A stretch of 64,000 bases of DNA from Isoetes taiwanensis (lineage: Eukaryota; Streptophyta; Lycopodiopsida; Isoetales; Isoetaceae): contig JAJEKV010000006.1 in the NCBI GenBank assembly GCA_021234155.1, positions 10,441,317-10,505,316 of the forward strand. Reading direction: 5' to 3'. This document shows, one piece after another, positions 1 to 15,000 of the stretch; position 1 is the first letter of the stretch, and every line of letters begins with the position of its first letter. Made by a program: the position numbers and the translations under genes. Under the pieces are notes generated by a model. That model searched no databases, was not told the DNA's origin, and saw only the letters and a list, made by a program, of their open reading frames with translations.

Positions 1-3000
1 ACCCCGAACGAAGTAATACCGATGCTGGCTGCATTGCTGGAACTTTTGGATCCCGCCTCCTGGGGTCCGGGACTCTCCCCTCTTGTGAGGGATCCCTGCA
101 AGGTCCGCCTCGCTTGACTTGGGAAGGGTGCCACCGTTGCCCCGCAACTGCTGCCCGACCGCTCTAATGCTAACCCTTGACCTAGACCTTTCTCCGCCAA
201 AAATTCAAAATTGGCTCGTAGGTGGGCCGGAGATGAATTAGGGGATCCAAATTGCAAAAATCGGAATTTATTTTCACAGGTAATGCATTAATTACGGCCT
301 ATTTAATGTTCACATCGCAGCCTGACTTCTACTTGCCACATCGGGAGGGAGGACAGGCTCAAACTCCGGCTGGCCTCTCATGGTTCAGAGCTCCTCGTTG
401 TTTTTCTGGCCAGTGTCCCAGTGTAACAGACAGATTCCCCGGTTTCAAAACGCGAAACCCTTCTAGAGCTCCTCGCAACTCACGCAGCTTACTGCCGTAG
501 GCCCTCTCCTTGTCGTGATTCGGCCTGACCTTGCGCCAGGTCTTGAAGTGAGTGCCAGGCCGACGCCAGCGCTGACTCCTAAAATCCCTCCTGCCGCTGG
601 GTTCTCACTTTCCCATGGTCCCGGGACGGGACGGGCCACCTCCCTCTCCTAATCAGCGCGATCTGGCTCTCACAATGGACTCAGAACGCCGACATTGCCC
701 TGGGACCAAGTTCCGCGGGCTGTAAGACCCACCAACTCCAAGAAGCAGCCAAAGCAGCCTCACTTCCATCACACTCAGTCAATTGGCCTAGATGTGATGC
801 GATAACACCGTGGAGGGCGTGAGCTCTTCTTTCGCGAAAAACCACCGTAACTTGCTCCCTAGGGTAATTTCGCCATTCCTGACGATTTAAGGTGGTCGAT
901 TTACACCCGGAGCCTCCCCTGCGTCTCGAACGACAAACAAGGCGGTTTTACAAGGCTTCACATCGATCGCCCATGGCTTGACAAGTTCTCCTGACCTATC
1001 TGGAATTCGGGCCTTCCGGGCGAGAGGCCCTCTCGGGAACGCGAGGGATCCAACGGCTGGATAGGGGAACCCCGGGCTCCGGGAGGGTGGCTGGCTAGCT
1101 GCAAGTGTACCGGGAGCGCCGCCGCTGAAGGGTCACGGGAACTTTTTGATCCCGGCCTCGGGTCCCACTCTCCCCTGTGAGGGGATCCCCCGCAAGGTCC
1201 TCGCCCGCTTTGACTTGGAAGGTTAAGCGCCGGCTAGTTCCCGCAACGGGCTGCCCCGGACCGCTCTAATGCTAACCTTTGACCTAGACCTTCTCCTAAA
1301 ATTCAAATTGGTCTGCGGTGGCCGGAGATGAATTAGTGATCCAGTCAGTAAAAATCGGAATTTATTTTCGCAGTAATGCATTAATTACGAATTTACTTAA
1401 TGTTCACACCGCAAAGCCGCCCCCTCGACTTTCTACTGCTACACGGGAGGTGATTAGGCCCAAACTCCGCCCGCCAGCCTCTGTTCGTATTCTACTACCG
1501 CTTGCCAGTCCCAAGTGTAACAGACCAGATTCCTGCCTTTCCAAAACGCAAACCCTTCTAGAGCCCGGGTAACCCACGCTGTTTACGGGCTTCTGCAGGC
1601 CCCTCTCCTCTGTCGCATTCGGGTCGACCTTGCCGCGGTCTTGAAGTGGAGTTAAAAGTTGACGCCAGAGCTGACTCTAAAATCCCTCCTCGAAGCCGCT
1701 GCCCCACTCTCCCAAGGCCCTCGGGACCGGGACGCACACTTCCCTCCTAATCACTTATCCGCTCGCCACGGACTGTAACGGCCGACACATTGCCCCTGGG
1801 ACTGTCTGCGGGCCGTAAGACCACCCAACTCCAAGAAGCCAAGCAAAGCGCCTCACTCCACACCGTGAGTCAATTGGCTCAGGATGTGGATGCTGATACC
1901 GCCGTGGGAGGGCGGAGAGCCTTCTTCGCGAAACCCGGACCGTAACTTGCTCCCTAGGGTACTTTCGCCATTCCTGACCATTTGGCAGGTCGATTTGCCA
2001 TTCCTGAGCCTCCCTTTGCGTCTGAACGACAAAATGCTATGGTTTCTTACAAGGTTTACATCGACGCTCTCATGATTTGACAAGTTCTCCCTTGACCGAC
2101 TGAATCTGGCCTTCCCGAAGAGGGGCCCCCGAGCGAGGATCCAACTGGGTCGGATAGGGGAACCGGCTCCCGAGGGTGGTCAGCGCAGCCCTGGGAGCCG
2201 CCAGAAGGGCTGCCTCTGAACTTTTTGATCCCGCCTCGGGTCCTGGACTTCCTCTTGTGAGGGATCCCCAGTCCTGGCCTCGCTTTGGACTTGGGGAAGG
2301 GGTGCCAGCTCTGCTGCCCCTCGCAACCCGCTGCCCCGACCGCTCTAATAAGCAACCCCTTTGACCTAGACCTTCTCCAAAATTCAAAATTGGCCTGTAG
2401 GCCGAGATGAATTAGGATCCAAAATTCGCAAAAAATCGGAATTTATTTTCGCGGTAAATGCATTACTCACACTTACGAATGTCTTGCCACCGCAAAGCGC
2501 CTAACTTCTACTTGCCACATCGGAGGGAGGATGTGCCCAAACTCCGCCTCCTCCGCCGGGCTTCCCCTTCTTGTCTATTTCTGGCCACGCTTCTACTGTG
2601 TCCTTAAGTGCAATGTATCAGGACTCCCCAAAACGCAAACCCTTCTAGAGCCCCGGCAACCCACGCTGTTTACGCCGTAGAGGCTCTCTCCTTGTCGATT
2701 CGGGCCTGACCTTGCGCCGCGGTCTTGAAGTGGAGTTGGGGTGCTGACGTGAGCTGACCCTAAATCCCTCCTGGCCGCTGTTCTCACTTCTCTCCCCAGG
2801 TCCTCGGGATCGACGGGCTGTAATCTCCCTCTCCCGGGACCAAGGGACTGTCGCCAATGGACTTAACGCCGACATTGCCCTCGGGACCAAGTTCCGCGGG
2901 CCGTAAGACCACCAACTCCAAGCAGCCAAAGCAGCCTCACTTCCATCACACCTGTAGTCAATTGGCCTAGGATGTGGATGCTGGGATACCCGGCTGCGGA

Positions 3001-6000
3001 GAGGGCGTGAGGTTTCCTTCTTTCAAGAAAACCGACCGTGTAACTTGCTCCCTAGGGTATCACTTCGCCATTCTGACGATTTGCTGTGGTCGATTGCTAT
3101 CTCGTGAGCCCTCCCTGCGTCTGTTCCACAAAACAAGGCGTTTCTACAAGGCTTCTACATCGTGACGCCTGCCGGGTTTGACAAGTTCCTCCCTGACCCA
3201 TCTGGAATCTTTGGGCCTTCCTCAAGAGAGGCCCTCAACGGAGGATCCAACTACGGATAGGGGAACCTGCCCTGGAGGGTGGCCACATGCAGCACGGGAG
3301 CGCCAGAAGGGCTGCTCGAACTTTTTTTTGGATCCCGGGCCTCGGGTCCTGGACTCTCCCTCTTGTGAGGGATCCCCTGCATGGGTCCTGGCCTGCTGAC
3401 TTGGGGTTGCCACTTGCTGTTCCTCAAGAATCCGCTGCCCCACCGCTCTAATGCTAACCCTTTGACCTAGACTCCGGTAAATTCAAAATTGGCCCGCAGT
3501 CGGGAGATGAATTAGGGATCCAAATGGCAAAAATCTAATTTATTTTCGCGGCAATGCATTAATTACTTAATTTACTAATGTCTTTGCCATCGCAGTGCTG
3601 CCTGACTCTCTACTTCTGCCACATCTGGGAGGAGGACAAGCCCAAACTCCGGGCCCGCCGCCTCTGTTCAGATTTCTGGTCAAGCCGCTTCTGCCAGTCC
3701 CAGTGTAACACTGTGACTCCGCCCCCAAAATGCAAACCCTTCTGTAGCCCTCGCAACCCACAAGAGCCAGAGGCTCCCCTCCTTGTCGGGACTCCGGGTC
3801 GACTCATGCCTGTCTTGAAGTGGGAGTTGGGTGCTGACGCGAGCGCCGGACTTAAAATCCCTCCGAAGCCGCTTGCCCCGGCCTCCTCTCCCCAAGGCCC
3901 TCGGGACGGACGGGCGACTCCTCCCCTCCGACCGCTGGACTGCTCACAATGGACTCGACCTCGACATTGCCCTGGGACCAAGTTCCATGGGCCAAGACCA
4001 CCCGAACCCTCACTCCACACTCGCAGTCACCGGCCTGTGATGATGGACAATGAGCCTCTCGATGTCCCACCTGCAAATCCCTGCCCTCAGGCACTCTCAT
4101 TCCCACCCATTTGGCAGGCCCATCGGCCATTCCGAGCCTCCCTGCCCTAAATCCATGCTCTGCCACACTGCGACCTGCCTGAATGCCCCTCCTAACTCCA
4201 TCTCGGAATCTCGGCCTTCCTACAAGAGCCCAACTAAGTGCATCCAAATCCAGCCTGACAGGAACCCCAACTCTGCAAACTTTGATCCCGGTCCCACTCT
4301 GCAAAATCCCCATTCCTGACCCCCAGCCTGCCCCAAACGCCCTAACCCCACCTGCACCTCCTGTTCCCATCCTCCATACTTCAAACTGCAATCCTGTTCC
4401 ACCCAAACTCATCATGCAATGTACACTACTTAATTTACGTAATGTTCAAGCACTTAGTGCTCTCGGACTTCTACTTGCCACGCTTCTGAGGACAGGCCCA
4501 AACCCGGCCCGGCTGGGCCTTCTTGTTCGTATTCCTGGCTGCTGCCGGGCTGTGTCCCAGTGCAATGCACTGTGACTCGCCATTTCAAAACGCGAACCCT
4601 TCTGTATTCGGCAACCCACAGGTTTATTGCCGGAGGCCCTCTCCTGTCGATTCGCCGACCTTGCGCTCGCGGTCTTGAAGTGGGAGTTAGTGCTGACGCC
4701 AGAGCGCTTAATTCCTAAAATCCCTCCTAAGTTTTGCCCCCACTTCTTCCCTAAGGCCCTCGGGACGGGACGGCACTTCCCTCCTAATCGCTGGGATCCG
4801 GCTCGGCCAATGGACTCTAACGCCGACATTGCCCTCTGGGGACCAAGTTCCGCGGGCTTAAGACCCTAACTCCAAGAAGCCTCAGCAGCTCTCACTTCCA
4901 TCACACTCAGAATAATTGGCCTAGGATGTGGGATGCTGGATAACAAGGTCAGGAGGGCACTGCACTCCCAGATTTTATTCTCCTATGTCTCTAACCACAA
5001 AACACTCCCAGCTTCTAAGCAAGGCCTACATCAGACGCTCATGGGCTTGGACAAGTTCTCCGACCGCATCTGGAATCTTTGGCCTCTTCCCAAGAGGGGC
5101 CCCCGGGAGGGGATCCAACTGGCCTGATAGGGAACCTGCCCGGGAGGGGTGGTCAGCTAGCGCGGCAGCCCCGGGACAGCTGTGAAGGGCTGCCTCGTGA
5201 ACTTTTGGATCCCCGGGCCCCCGGGTCCTGGACCCTCTTGTGGGAGGGATCCCCGCAAGGTCCCCGCCTCGCTGACTTGGGAAGGGTGCCTGCCCCGCAA
5301 CCCGCTGCCCCGGACTGCTCTGTAATGCTAACCCTTTGACCTAGACCTTCTCCAAAAATTCAAAAATTGGCCCGTGCTGGAGATGAATTAGATCCACCGG
5401 CAAAATCGAATGTACTTTCGTGCAATGCATTAATTACGAATTTAATGGTCGTCTTGCCACTGCAAAAGCTCGACTTCTACTTGCCACATCGGGAGGAGGA
5501 CAGGCCCAAACTCCGGCCCGCCGGGCTTCCCCTGCTCCAGATTCTCTACCGGGCCGCTTCCGCCGTGTCCCAGTGCAACAGATCAGACTCGCCCCAAAAC
5601 GCAAACCCTTCTAGAGCCCGGCAACCCACAAGTGGTTTACGCCGGAGGCCCTCTCCTTGTCGATTCGCCGGACCTTTGCGCCAGGTCTTGAAGTGGAGTT
5701 AGTGTTGACGCTGAGAGCGCTGACTCCTAAAATCCCTCCTAAGCCGCTTGCCCTAATTTCTCTCCCCAAGGCCCCGGGATCGGACGCGACTTTTCCCCAC
5801 CTCCCTCTCCGAATCGCTGACCGCTCGCCAATGGACTCGTAACGCCGACATTGCCCTCGGGGACCAAGTTCCGGTACGTAAGACCACCCAACTCCAAGAA
5901 GCGCCAAAGCCTCACTTCCATCACACCTCGTAGTCAATTGGCCTAGGATGTGGATGCGGGATACCGCCGTGGAGGGCGGAGTGTTTCCTTCTTTTCGCAA

Positions 6001-9000
6001 AACCGACCGCGGTAACTTGCTCCCTAGGGTAATTTCGCCATTCCCGGACGATTTGGGCAAGGTCGATTTGCCATTCCGAGCCTCCTGCGTCCGAACGACA
6101 AAACAAAGGCGGTTTCTACAAGGCCGACATCGACTTCCGGGTTTGGTTTGACAAGTTCTCCCTGACCGACGGGAATCTTTTGGGCCTTCCCAAGAGGGGC
6201 CCCCGAACGGAGGATCCAACGGCCGGATAGGGGAAACGGCTCCCGAGGGTGGGTCATTAGCGTGCAGCCCCGGGGAGCCGCCAGAAGGGCTGCCTCGGGA
6301 ACTTTTTGATCCCGGGCCTCGGGTCCGGACTCTCCCTCTTGTGAGGGATCCCCGCAAGGTCCCCGGGCCTCGCTTTGACTTGGGAAGGGTGCCACTCGGC
6401 TGTTCCCCGAACGCTGCCCCGACCGCTCTAATGCTAACCCTTTGACCTAGACCTTCTCCTAAAAATTCAAAATTGGCCCTGCAGGCCGGAGATGAATTAG
6501 GGGATCCAGCCGGCAAAAAATCGGAATTTATTTTCGCAATGCATTAATTACTTAATTTATTTAATGTCTTGCCATCGCAAAGCGCCTCCGACTTCTACTT
6601 GCCACATCGGGAGGAGGATAGGCCCAAACTCCGCCCGCCGGGCCTCTTGTTCAGATTCTCGGGTTGCCGCCGCCAGTCCCAAGTGCAATGTATCAGACAG
6701 ACTCGCCCCCAAAACGCAAACCCTTCTAGAGCCCCGCAACCCACGTGGTTTACGCTTTGAGGCCCTCTCCTTGTCGATTCGGGCCGGGACCTTTGCGCCG
6801 CGGTCTTGAAGTGGAGTTGGGGTGTTGACGCCGTGAGCTGGACCCTAAAATCCCTCCTGAAGCTGCTTGCCCCCGGACTTCCTCTCCCCAAGGCCCTGGG
6901 ACGGACGGGCGACCTCCCCTCTCGGAACCGCTGACCGGCTCGGCCAATGGACTCGTAACGCCGACATTGCCCCCGGGGACCAAGTTCCGCGGGCCGTAAG
7001 ACCACCCGAACTCCAAGAAGCCAAAGCAGCTCACTTCCATCACACTCAGAGTCAATTGGCCTAGGATGTGGATGCTGGATAACGGGCCGTGGAGGGCGGA
7101 GTGTTTCCTTCTTTCGCAAAACCGACCGTGTAACTTGCTCCCTAGGGTAATTTCGCCATTCCTGACGCATTTGGCAGGGTCGATTTGCCATTCCCGAGCC
7201 TCCCGCGTCTCGAACGACAAAACAAAGGCGGTTTCTACAAGGCCGACATCGAAATTTTTGACGCCTCGCTGGTTTGACAAGTTCTCCCGACCGATCTGGA
7301 ATCTTTGGGCCTTCCCAAGAGGGGCCCCCTCGAACGGAGGATCCAACGGCCGGATAGGGGAACCGCCCGGAGGGTGGTCATTAGCTGCAGCCCCGGGAGC
7401 CGCCAGAAGGGGCTGCCTCTGAACTTTTTGGATCCCGCCCCGGGTCCTGGACTCTCCCCTCTTGTGAGGGATCCCCGCAAGGTCCCGGGCCTCGCTTTGA
7501 CTTGGGGGGAAGGGTGCCGCCTCTGCTGTTCCCAGAACGGGCTGCCCCGACCGCTCTAATGCTAACCCTTTGACCTAGACCTTCTCCTAAAAATTCAAAA
7601 TTGGCCCGCAGGCCGAGATGAATTAGGGGATCCACCGGGGCAAAAATCGAATTTATTTTCGCGGCAATGCATTAATTACGAATTTATTTAATGTCTTGCC
7701 ATCGCAAAAAGCTCCGACTTCTACTTGCCACATCGGGAGGAGGACAGGCCCAAACTCCGCCCGCCGGGCCTCCTTGTTCAGATTCTGGCTGCCGCTTCGC
7801 CAGTCCCAAGTGCAATGCACCAGACTCGCCCCCAAAACGCAAACCCTTCTAGAGCCCGCAACCCACGTGGTTTACGCTGAGGCCCTCTCCTTGTCGATTC
7901 GGCCGGGACTTTGCGTGTCTTGAAGTGGAGTTGGGGTGTTGACGCCAGAGCTGACCCTAAAATCCCTCCAGAAGCCGCTTGCCGGAATTTCTCTCTCCCC
8001 AAGGCCCTGGGACTGGACGGGCCACCTCCCTCTCCCGAATCGCGGACTGCTCTCGCCAATGGACTCACAACGCCGACATTGCCTCGGGGACCAAGTTCCG
8101 CGGGCCGTAAGACCACCCCAACTCCAAGAAGCCAAAGCAGCTCACTTCCATCACACTCAGAGTCAATTGGCCTAGGATGTGGATGCGATACCGCCGCGGG
8201 AGGGCGGAGTGTTTCCTTCTTTCGCAAAACCCACTGCGGTAACTTGCTCCCTAGGGTAATTTCGGCCATTCCTGACGCATTTGTGGTCGATTTGCCATTC
8301 CTGAGCCTCCCTGCGTCTCGAACGACAAAACAAGGCGGTTTCTACAAGGCCGACATCAGACGCCTCGCGGGTTTGACAAGTTCTCCTGACCGACTGGAAT
8401 CTTTTGGGCCTTCCCCCAAGAGGGGCCCCGAACGGAGGATCCAACGGCCGGATAGGGGAACCTGCCCGGAGGGTGGTCATTAGCGCAGCCCTCGGGAGCG
8501 CCGCCAGAAGGGGTGCCTCGGGAACTTTTTGATCCCGGCCCCGGGTCCGGACTCTCCCCTCTTGTGAGGGATCCCCGCAAGGTCCTGGCCTCGCTTGACT
8601 TGGGAAGGGTGCCAGCTCTGCTGTTCCCCGCGAACGGCTGCCCCGACCGCTCTAATGCTAACCCTTTGACCTAGACCTTCTCCTAAAATTCAAAATTGGC
8701 CCGCAGGCCGGAGATGAATTAGGGATCCAACCGGCAAAAAATCGGAATTTATTTTCGCGGCAATGCATTAATTACGAATTTATTTAATGTCTTGCCATCG
8801 CAAAAGCTACCGACTTCTACTTGCCACATCGGGAGGAGGACAGGCCCAAACTCCGCCCTCCGCCGGCTTCCTTGTTCAGATTCTCTGGCCGGGCCGCTTC
8901 TGGCCAGGTCCCAAGTGCAACAAACCAGGACTCGCCCCCAAAACGCAAACCCTTCTAGAGCCCGGCAACCCACGTGGTTTACGCTTTCGGAGGCCCTCTC

Positions 9001-12000
9001 CTTGTCGATTCGGCCGGACCTTGCGCCGCGGTCTTGAAGTGGAGTTGGGGTGTTGACGCCAGAGCGGACCCTAAAATCCCTCCCGAAGCCGCTTGCCCCC
9101 AATTTCTCTCCCCAAGGCCCCCGGGACGACGGCACCTCCCTCTCCCTGACCGGGACTGCTCGCCAATGGACTCGAACGCCGACATTGCCCCCGGGGACCA
9201 AGTTCCGCGGGCCGGAAGACCACCCAACTCCAAGAAGCCAAAGCAGCTCACTTCCATCACACTCGTAGTCAATTGGCCTAGGGATGTGGATGCTGATACC
9301 GCCGTGGAGGGCGGAGTGTTTCCTTCTTTTTCGCAAAACCGACCGTGTAACTTGCTCCCTAGGGTAATTTCGCCATTCCTGACGATTTGGTGGTCGATTT
9401 GCCATTCCCGAGCCTCCTGCGTGCCCGAACGACAAAAAACAAGGCGGGTTTCTACAAGGTCGACATCGACGACTCGCGGGTTTGACAAGTTCTCCCGACC
9501 GATCTGGAATCTTTTGGGCCTTCCCCAAGAGGGGCCCCCCGAACGGAGGATCCAACGGCCGGATAGGGGAACCGGCCCGGAGGGTGGTCATTAGCTGCAG
9601 CCCCCGGGGCGCCGCCAGAAGGGCTGCCGGGAACTTTTTGGATCCCGGCCCCGGGTCCCGGACTCTCCCTCTTGTGAGGGATCCCCGCAAGGTCCCGGCC
9701 TCGCTTGACTTGGGGAAGGGTGCCAGCTCGGCTGCCCCGCGAGAACGGGCTGCCCCGACCGCTCTAATGCTAACCCTTTGACCTAGACCTTCTCCTAAAA
9801 TTCAAAATTGGGCCCGTGTGCCGGAGATGAATTAGGATCCAGCGGGCAAAAAATCGAATTTATTTTCGCAATGCATTAATTACGAATTTTATTTAATGTC
9901 TTGCCATCGCAAAGCGCCTCTCGACTTCTACTTGCCACATCGGGAGGAGGACAGGCCCAAACTCCGGGCCCGCCGGGCCTCCCTTGTTCCGTGATTCTCG
10001 GCTGCCGCTTCTCGGCCAGTCCCAAGTGTAAATGTACCAGATTCGGCCCCCAAAACGCAAACCCTTCTAGAGCCCTCGCAACCCCACGTGGTTTACGCTT
10101 CGAGGCCCTCCTTGTCGATTCGGCCCGACCTTTGCGCCGCGGTCTTGAAGTGGAGTTGGGGTGTTGACGCCAGAGAGCTGACTCCTAAAATCCCTCCGAA
10201 GCTACTTGCCCCGGAACTTCTCTCCCCAAGGCCCCGGGGATCTGACGGGCTTAACCTCCCTCTCCGGAATCGCGACTGCTCGCCAATGGACTCGTGAACG
10301 CCGACATTGCCCCGGGGACCAAGTTCCGCGGGCCGTAAGACCACCAACTCCAAGAAGCCAAAGAAGCTCACTTCCATCACACTCGTAGTCAATTGGCCTA
10401 GGATGTGGATGCTGGATACCGGCCGCGGGAGGGCGGAGTGTTTCCTTCTTTCGCAAAACCGACCGCGGTAACTTGCTCCCTAGGGTAATTTCGCCATTCC
10501 CGACGATTTGCAGTGGTCGATTTGCCATTCCGAGCCTCCTGCGTCTCGAAACGACAAAACAAAGGCGGTTTCTACAAGGCCGACATCGACGCTTCCGCTG
10601 GGTTTGACAAGTTCTCCTGACCGATCTGGAATCTTTTGGGCCTTCCCAAGAGGGGCCCCCCGAACGGAGGATCCAACGGGCCGGATAGGGGAACCGGCCC
10701 GGGAGGGTGGTCATTAGCTGCAGCCCCGGGAGCGCCGCCAGAAGGGCTGCCTCGAACTTTTTTGATCCCGGCCTCGGGTCCTGGACTCTCCCCTCTTGTG
10801 AGGGATCCCCGCAAGGTCCCCGGCCTCGCTTGACTTGGGAAGGGTGCCAGCTGGTTGCCCCGCAATCCGCTGCCCCGGACCGCTCTAATGCTAACCCTTT
10901 GACCTAGACCTTCTCCTAAAAATTCAAAATTGGCCCGCAGGCTGGAGATGAATTAGGGATCCACCGCAAAAAATCGAATTTATTTTCGCAATGCATTAAT
11001 TACTTAATTTACTTAATGTCTTGCCACCGCAAAAGCGCCCGACTTCTACTTGCCACATCGGGAGGAGGACAGGCCCAAACTCCGGCCCCGCCAGCCCCTT
11101 GTTCAGATTCTCGGCCGCCGCCGCCAGTCCCAGTGCAACAGATCAGACTCGCCCCCAAAACGCAAACCCTTCTAGAGCATGGCAACCCACGTGGTTTACG
11201 CTTTGAGGCCCCTCCTTGTCGATTCGGGCCGGGACCTTGCGCCCGGTCTTGAAGTGGAGTTGGGGTGTTGACGCCAGAGCTGGACCCTAAAATCCCTCCG
11301 AAGCCGCTTGCCCCGAATTTCTCTCCCCAAGGCCCTGGGACGGACGGGCGACCTCCCTCTCCTGGAATCACGATCTGGCTCGCCAATGGACTTAACGCCG
11401 ACATTGCCCCGGGGACCAAGTTCCGCGGGCCGAAGACCACCAACTCCAAGAAGCGCCTAAAGCAGCTCACTTCCATCACACCTCGTAGTCAATTGGCCTA
11501 GGATGTGGATGCGGGATACCGCCGAGGAGGGCGGAGTGTTTCCTTCGCAAAACCGACCGCGTAACTTGCTCCCTAGGGTAATTTCGCCATTCCCGACGAT
11601 TTGGCAGGGTCGATTTGCCATTTCGAGCCTCCCTGCGTCTCGAACGACAAAACAAAGGCGGTTTCTACAAGGCCGACATCGACGCTTCGGGGTTTGACAA
11701 GTTCTCCCGACCGACTGAATCTTTGGGCCTTCCCCAAGAGGGGCCCCCGAACGGAGGATCCAACGGCCGGATAGGGGAACCGGGCCCGGAGGAGGGTGGT
11801 CATTAGCGCAGCCCCGGGGGCCGCCAGAAGGGCTGCCTCGAACTTTTTGATCCCGGGCCCGGGTCCGGACTCTCCCTCTTGTGAGGGATCCCCGCAAGGT
11901 CCCCGGGCCTCGTTTGACTTGGGGAAGGGTGCCAGCTCGGCTGTCTCCGCGAATCCGCTGCCCCGACCGCTCTAATGCTAACCCTTTGACCTAGACCTTC

Positions 12001-15000
12001 TCCTCAAAAATTCAAAATTGGCCTGTGCTGGGAGATGAATTAGGGATCCAAATTGGCAAAAATCGAATTTATTTTGCAATGCATTAATTACGAATTTACT
12101 TAATGTCTTGCCATCGCAAAAGCTCGACTTCTACTTGCCACATCGGGAGGAGGACAGGCCCAAACTCCGGGCCCGCCGGGCCCCCTTGTTCCGTATTCTC
12201 GGCTGCCGCTTGGCCAGGTCCCAAGTGCAACAGATCAGACTCGCCCCCAAAACGCAAACCCTTCTAGAGCCCGGCAACCCCATGTGGTTTACGCTTCGAG
12301 GCCCCTCCTTGTCGATTCGGCCGGACCTTGCGCGCGGTCTTGAAGTGGAGTTGGGGTGTTGACGCTTGAGCTGACCCTAAAATCCTCCCGAAGCCGCTTG
12401 CCCCGAATTTCCCTCTCCCAAGGCCCTCGGGGACGGACGACGACACCTCCCTCCCGGAATCACGACTGGCTCTGCCAATGGACTCTAACGCCGACATTGC
12501 CCCGGGACCAAGTTCCGCGGGCCGTAAGACCACCCAACTCCAAGAAGCCAGTAGCTCACTTCCATCACACTCGTAGTCAATTGGCCTAGGATGTGGATGC
12601 TGGATACCGCCGTGGAGGGCGTGAGTGCCTTCTTCGCAAAACCGACCGCGGTAACTTGCTCCCTAGGGTAATTTCGCCATTCCGGACGATTTGGCGTGGT
12701 CGATTTGCCATTCCCGAGCCTCCTGCGTGCTCGAACGACAAAAAAGGCGGGTTTCTACAAGGCCGACATCGTGACGACGCCCCGGGTTTGACAAGTTCTC
12801 CGACCGATCTGGAATCTTTTGGGCCTTCCCCAAGAGGGGCCCCCGAACGGAGGATCCAACGGCCGGATAGGGGAACCGGCCCGGAGGGAGGGTGGTCATT
12901 AGCTGCAGCCCCGGGGGAGCGCCGCCAGAAGGGCTGCCTCGGGAACTTTTTGGATCCCGCCCCGGGGTCCGGACTCTCCCCTCTTGTGAGGGATCCCCGC
13001 AAGGTCCTGGCCTCGCTTTGACTTGGGGAAGGATGCCAGCCACGGCTGTTCCCCGCAAACGGGCTGCCCCGACCGCTCTAATGCTAACCCTTTGACCTAG
13101 ACCTTCTCCAAAAATTCAAAATTGGCCCGCAGGCCGGAGATGAATTAGGGATCCAGCCTGGCAAAAAATCGGAATTTATTTTCGCGGCAATGCATTAATT
13201 ACGAATTTACTTAATGTCTTGCCACAAAAAAGCCCGACTTCTACTTGCCACATCGGGAGGAGGACAGGCCCAAACTCCGCCTCCGCCGGGCCCCTTGTTC
13301 AGATTCTCGGCCGCCGCTTCTGGCCAGGTCCCAGTGCAAACAGATCAGACTCGGGCCCCCAAAACGCAAACCCTTCTAGAGCCCTGCAACCCACGTGGTT
13401 TACGCCGAGGAGGCCCTCTCCTTGTCGATTCGGCCGGACCTTAAGGCGCGGTCTTGAAGTGGAGTTGGGGTGTTGACGCCAGAGCTGACCCTAAAATCCC
13501 TCCCGAAGCCGCTTGCCCCCACTTCTCTCCCCAAGGCCTGTGGGACGGGACGGGCCACCTCCCCTCCGGAATCGCTGATCTGGCTCGCCAATGGACTCGT
13601 AACGCCGACATTGCCCTCGGGACCAAGTTCCGCGGGCCGTAAGACCACCCAACTCCAAGAAGCGCCAAAGTAGCTCACTTCCATCACACTCGTAGTCAAT
13701 TGGCCTAGGATGTGGATGCGATACCGCTGGGAGGGCGGAGTTTCCTTCTTTTTCGCAAAACCGACCGTAACTTGCTCCCTAGGGTAATTTCGCCATTCCT
13801 GACGATTTGGCAGTGGTCGATTTGCCATTCCCGAGCCTCCCCGCGTCTCGAACGACAAAACAAGGCGGTTTCTACAAGGCCGACATCGTGACGCCCACTG
13901 GTTTGACAAGTTCTCCCGACCGATCCGGGAATCTTTTGGGCCTTCCCCCAAGAGGGGCCCCGAAACGGAGGATCCAACGGCCGGATAGGGGAACCGGCCC
14001 GGAGGGTGGTCATTAGCTGCAGCCCCGGGGGAGCGCCAGCCAGAAGGGCTGCCTCGGGAACTTTTTGGATCCCCGGGCCCCGGGTCCTGGACTCTCCCTC
14101 TTGTGAGGGATCCCCGCAAGGTCCCGGCCTCGCTTTGACTTGGGGAAGGGTGCCAGCCTGTTCCCTCGCAACGGCTGCCCCGACCGCTCTAATGCTAACC
14201 CTTTGACCTAGACCTTCTCCGAAAATTCAAAATTGGCCCGCAGGCCGGAGATGAATTAGGGATCCAGCTGGCAAAAAATCGGAATTTATTTTCGCGGCAA
14301 TGCATTAATTACGAATTTATTTAATGTCTTGCCATCGCAAAAGCCCCGACTTCTACTTGCCACATCGGGAGGAGGACAGGCCCAAACTCCGCCCCGCCAG
14401 GGCCCTTTGCTGCTCAGATTTCTGGCTGCCGCCGCCAGGGTCCAAGTGCAACAGCATCAGACTCGCCCCCAAAACGCAAACCCTTCTAGAGCCTCGCAAC
14501 CCACGTGGTTTACGCTTTGAGGCCCTCTCCTTGTCGATTCGGCCGGACCTTTGCGCCGTGGTCTTGAAGTGGAGTTGGGGTGTTGACGCCAGAGAGCTGA
14601 CCCTAAAATCCCTCCTAAGCCGCTTGCCGAATTTCTCTCCCCAAGGCCCCGGGACGGACGGGCGACCTCCCCTCCCGGAATCGCGATCGGCTCGCCAATG
14701 GACTCTTAACGCCGACATTGCCCCCGGGACCAAGTTCCGTGGCCAGAAGACCACCCAACTCCAAGAAGCGCCAAAGTAGCTCACTTCCATCACACTCAGA
14801 GTCAATTGGCCTAGGATGTGGATGCTGGATACCGCCGAGGGAGGGCGGAGTGTTTCCTTTCTTTTCGCAAAACCGACCCGTAACTTGCTCCCTAGGGTAA
14901 TTTCGCCATTCCCGACGATTTGGCAGTGGTCGATTTGCCATTCCGAGCCTCCTGCGTCCGAACGACAAAAAAAGGCGGTTTCTACAAGGCCGACATCGAC

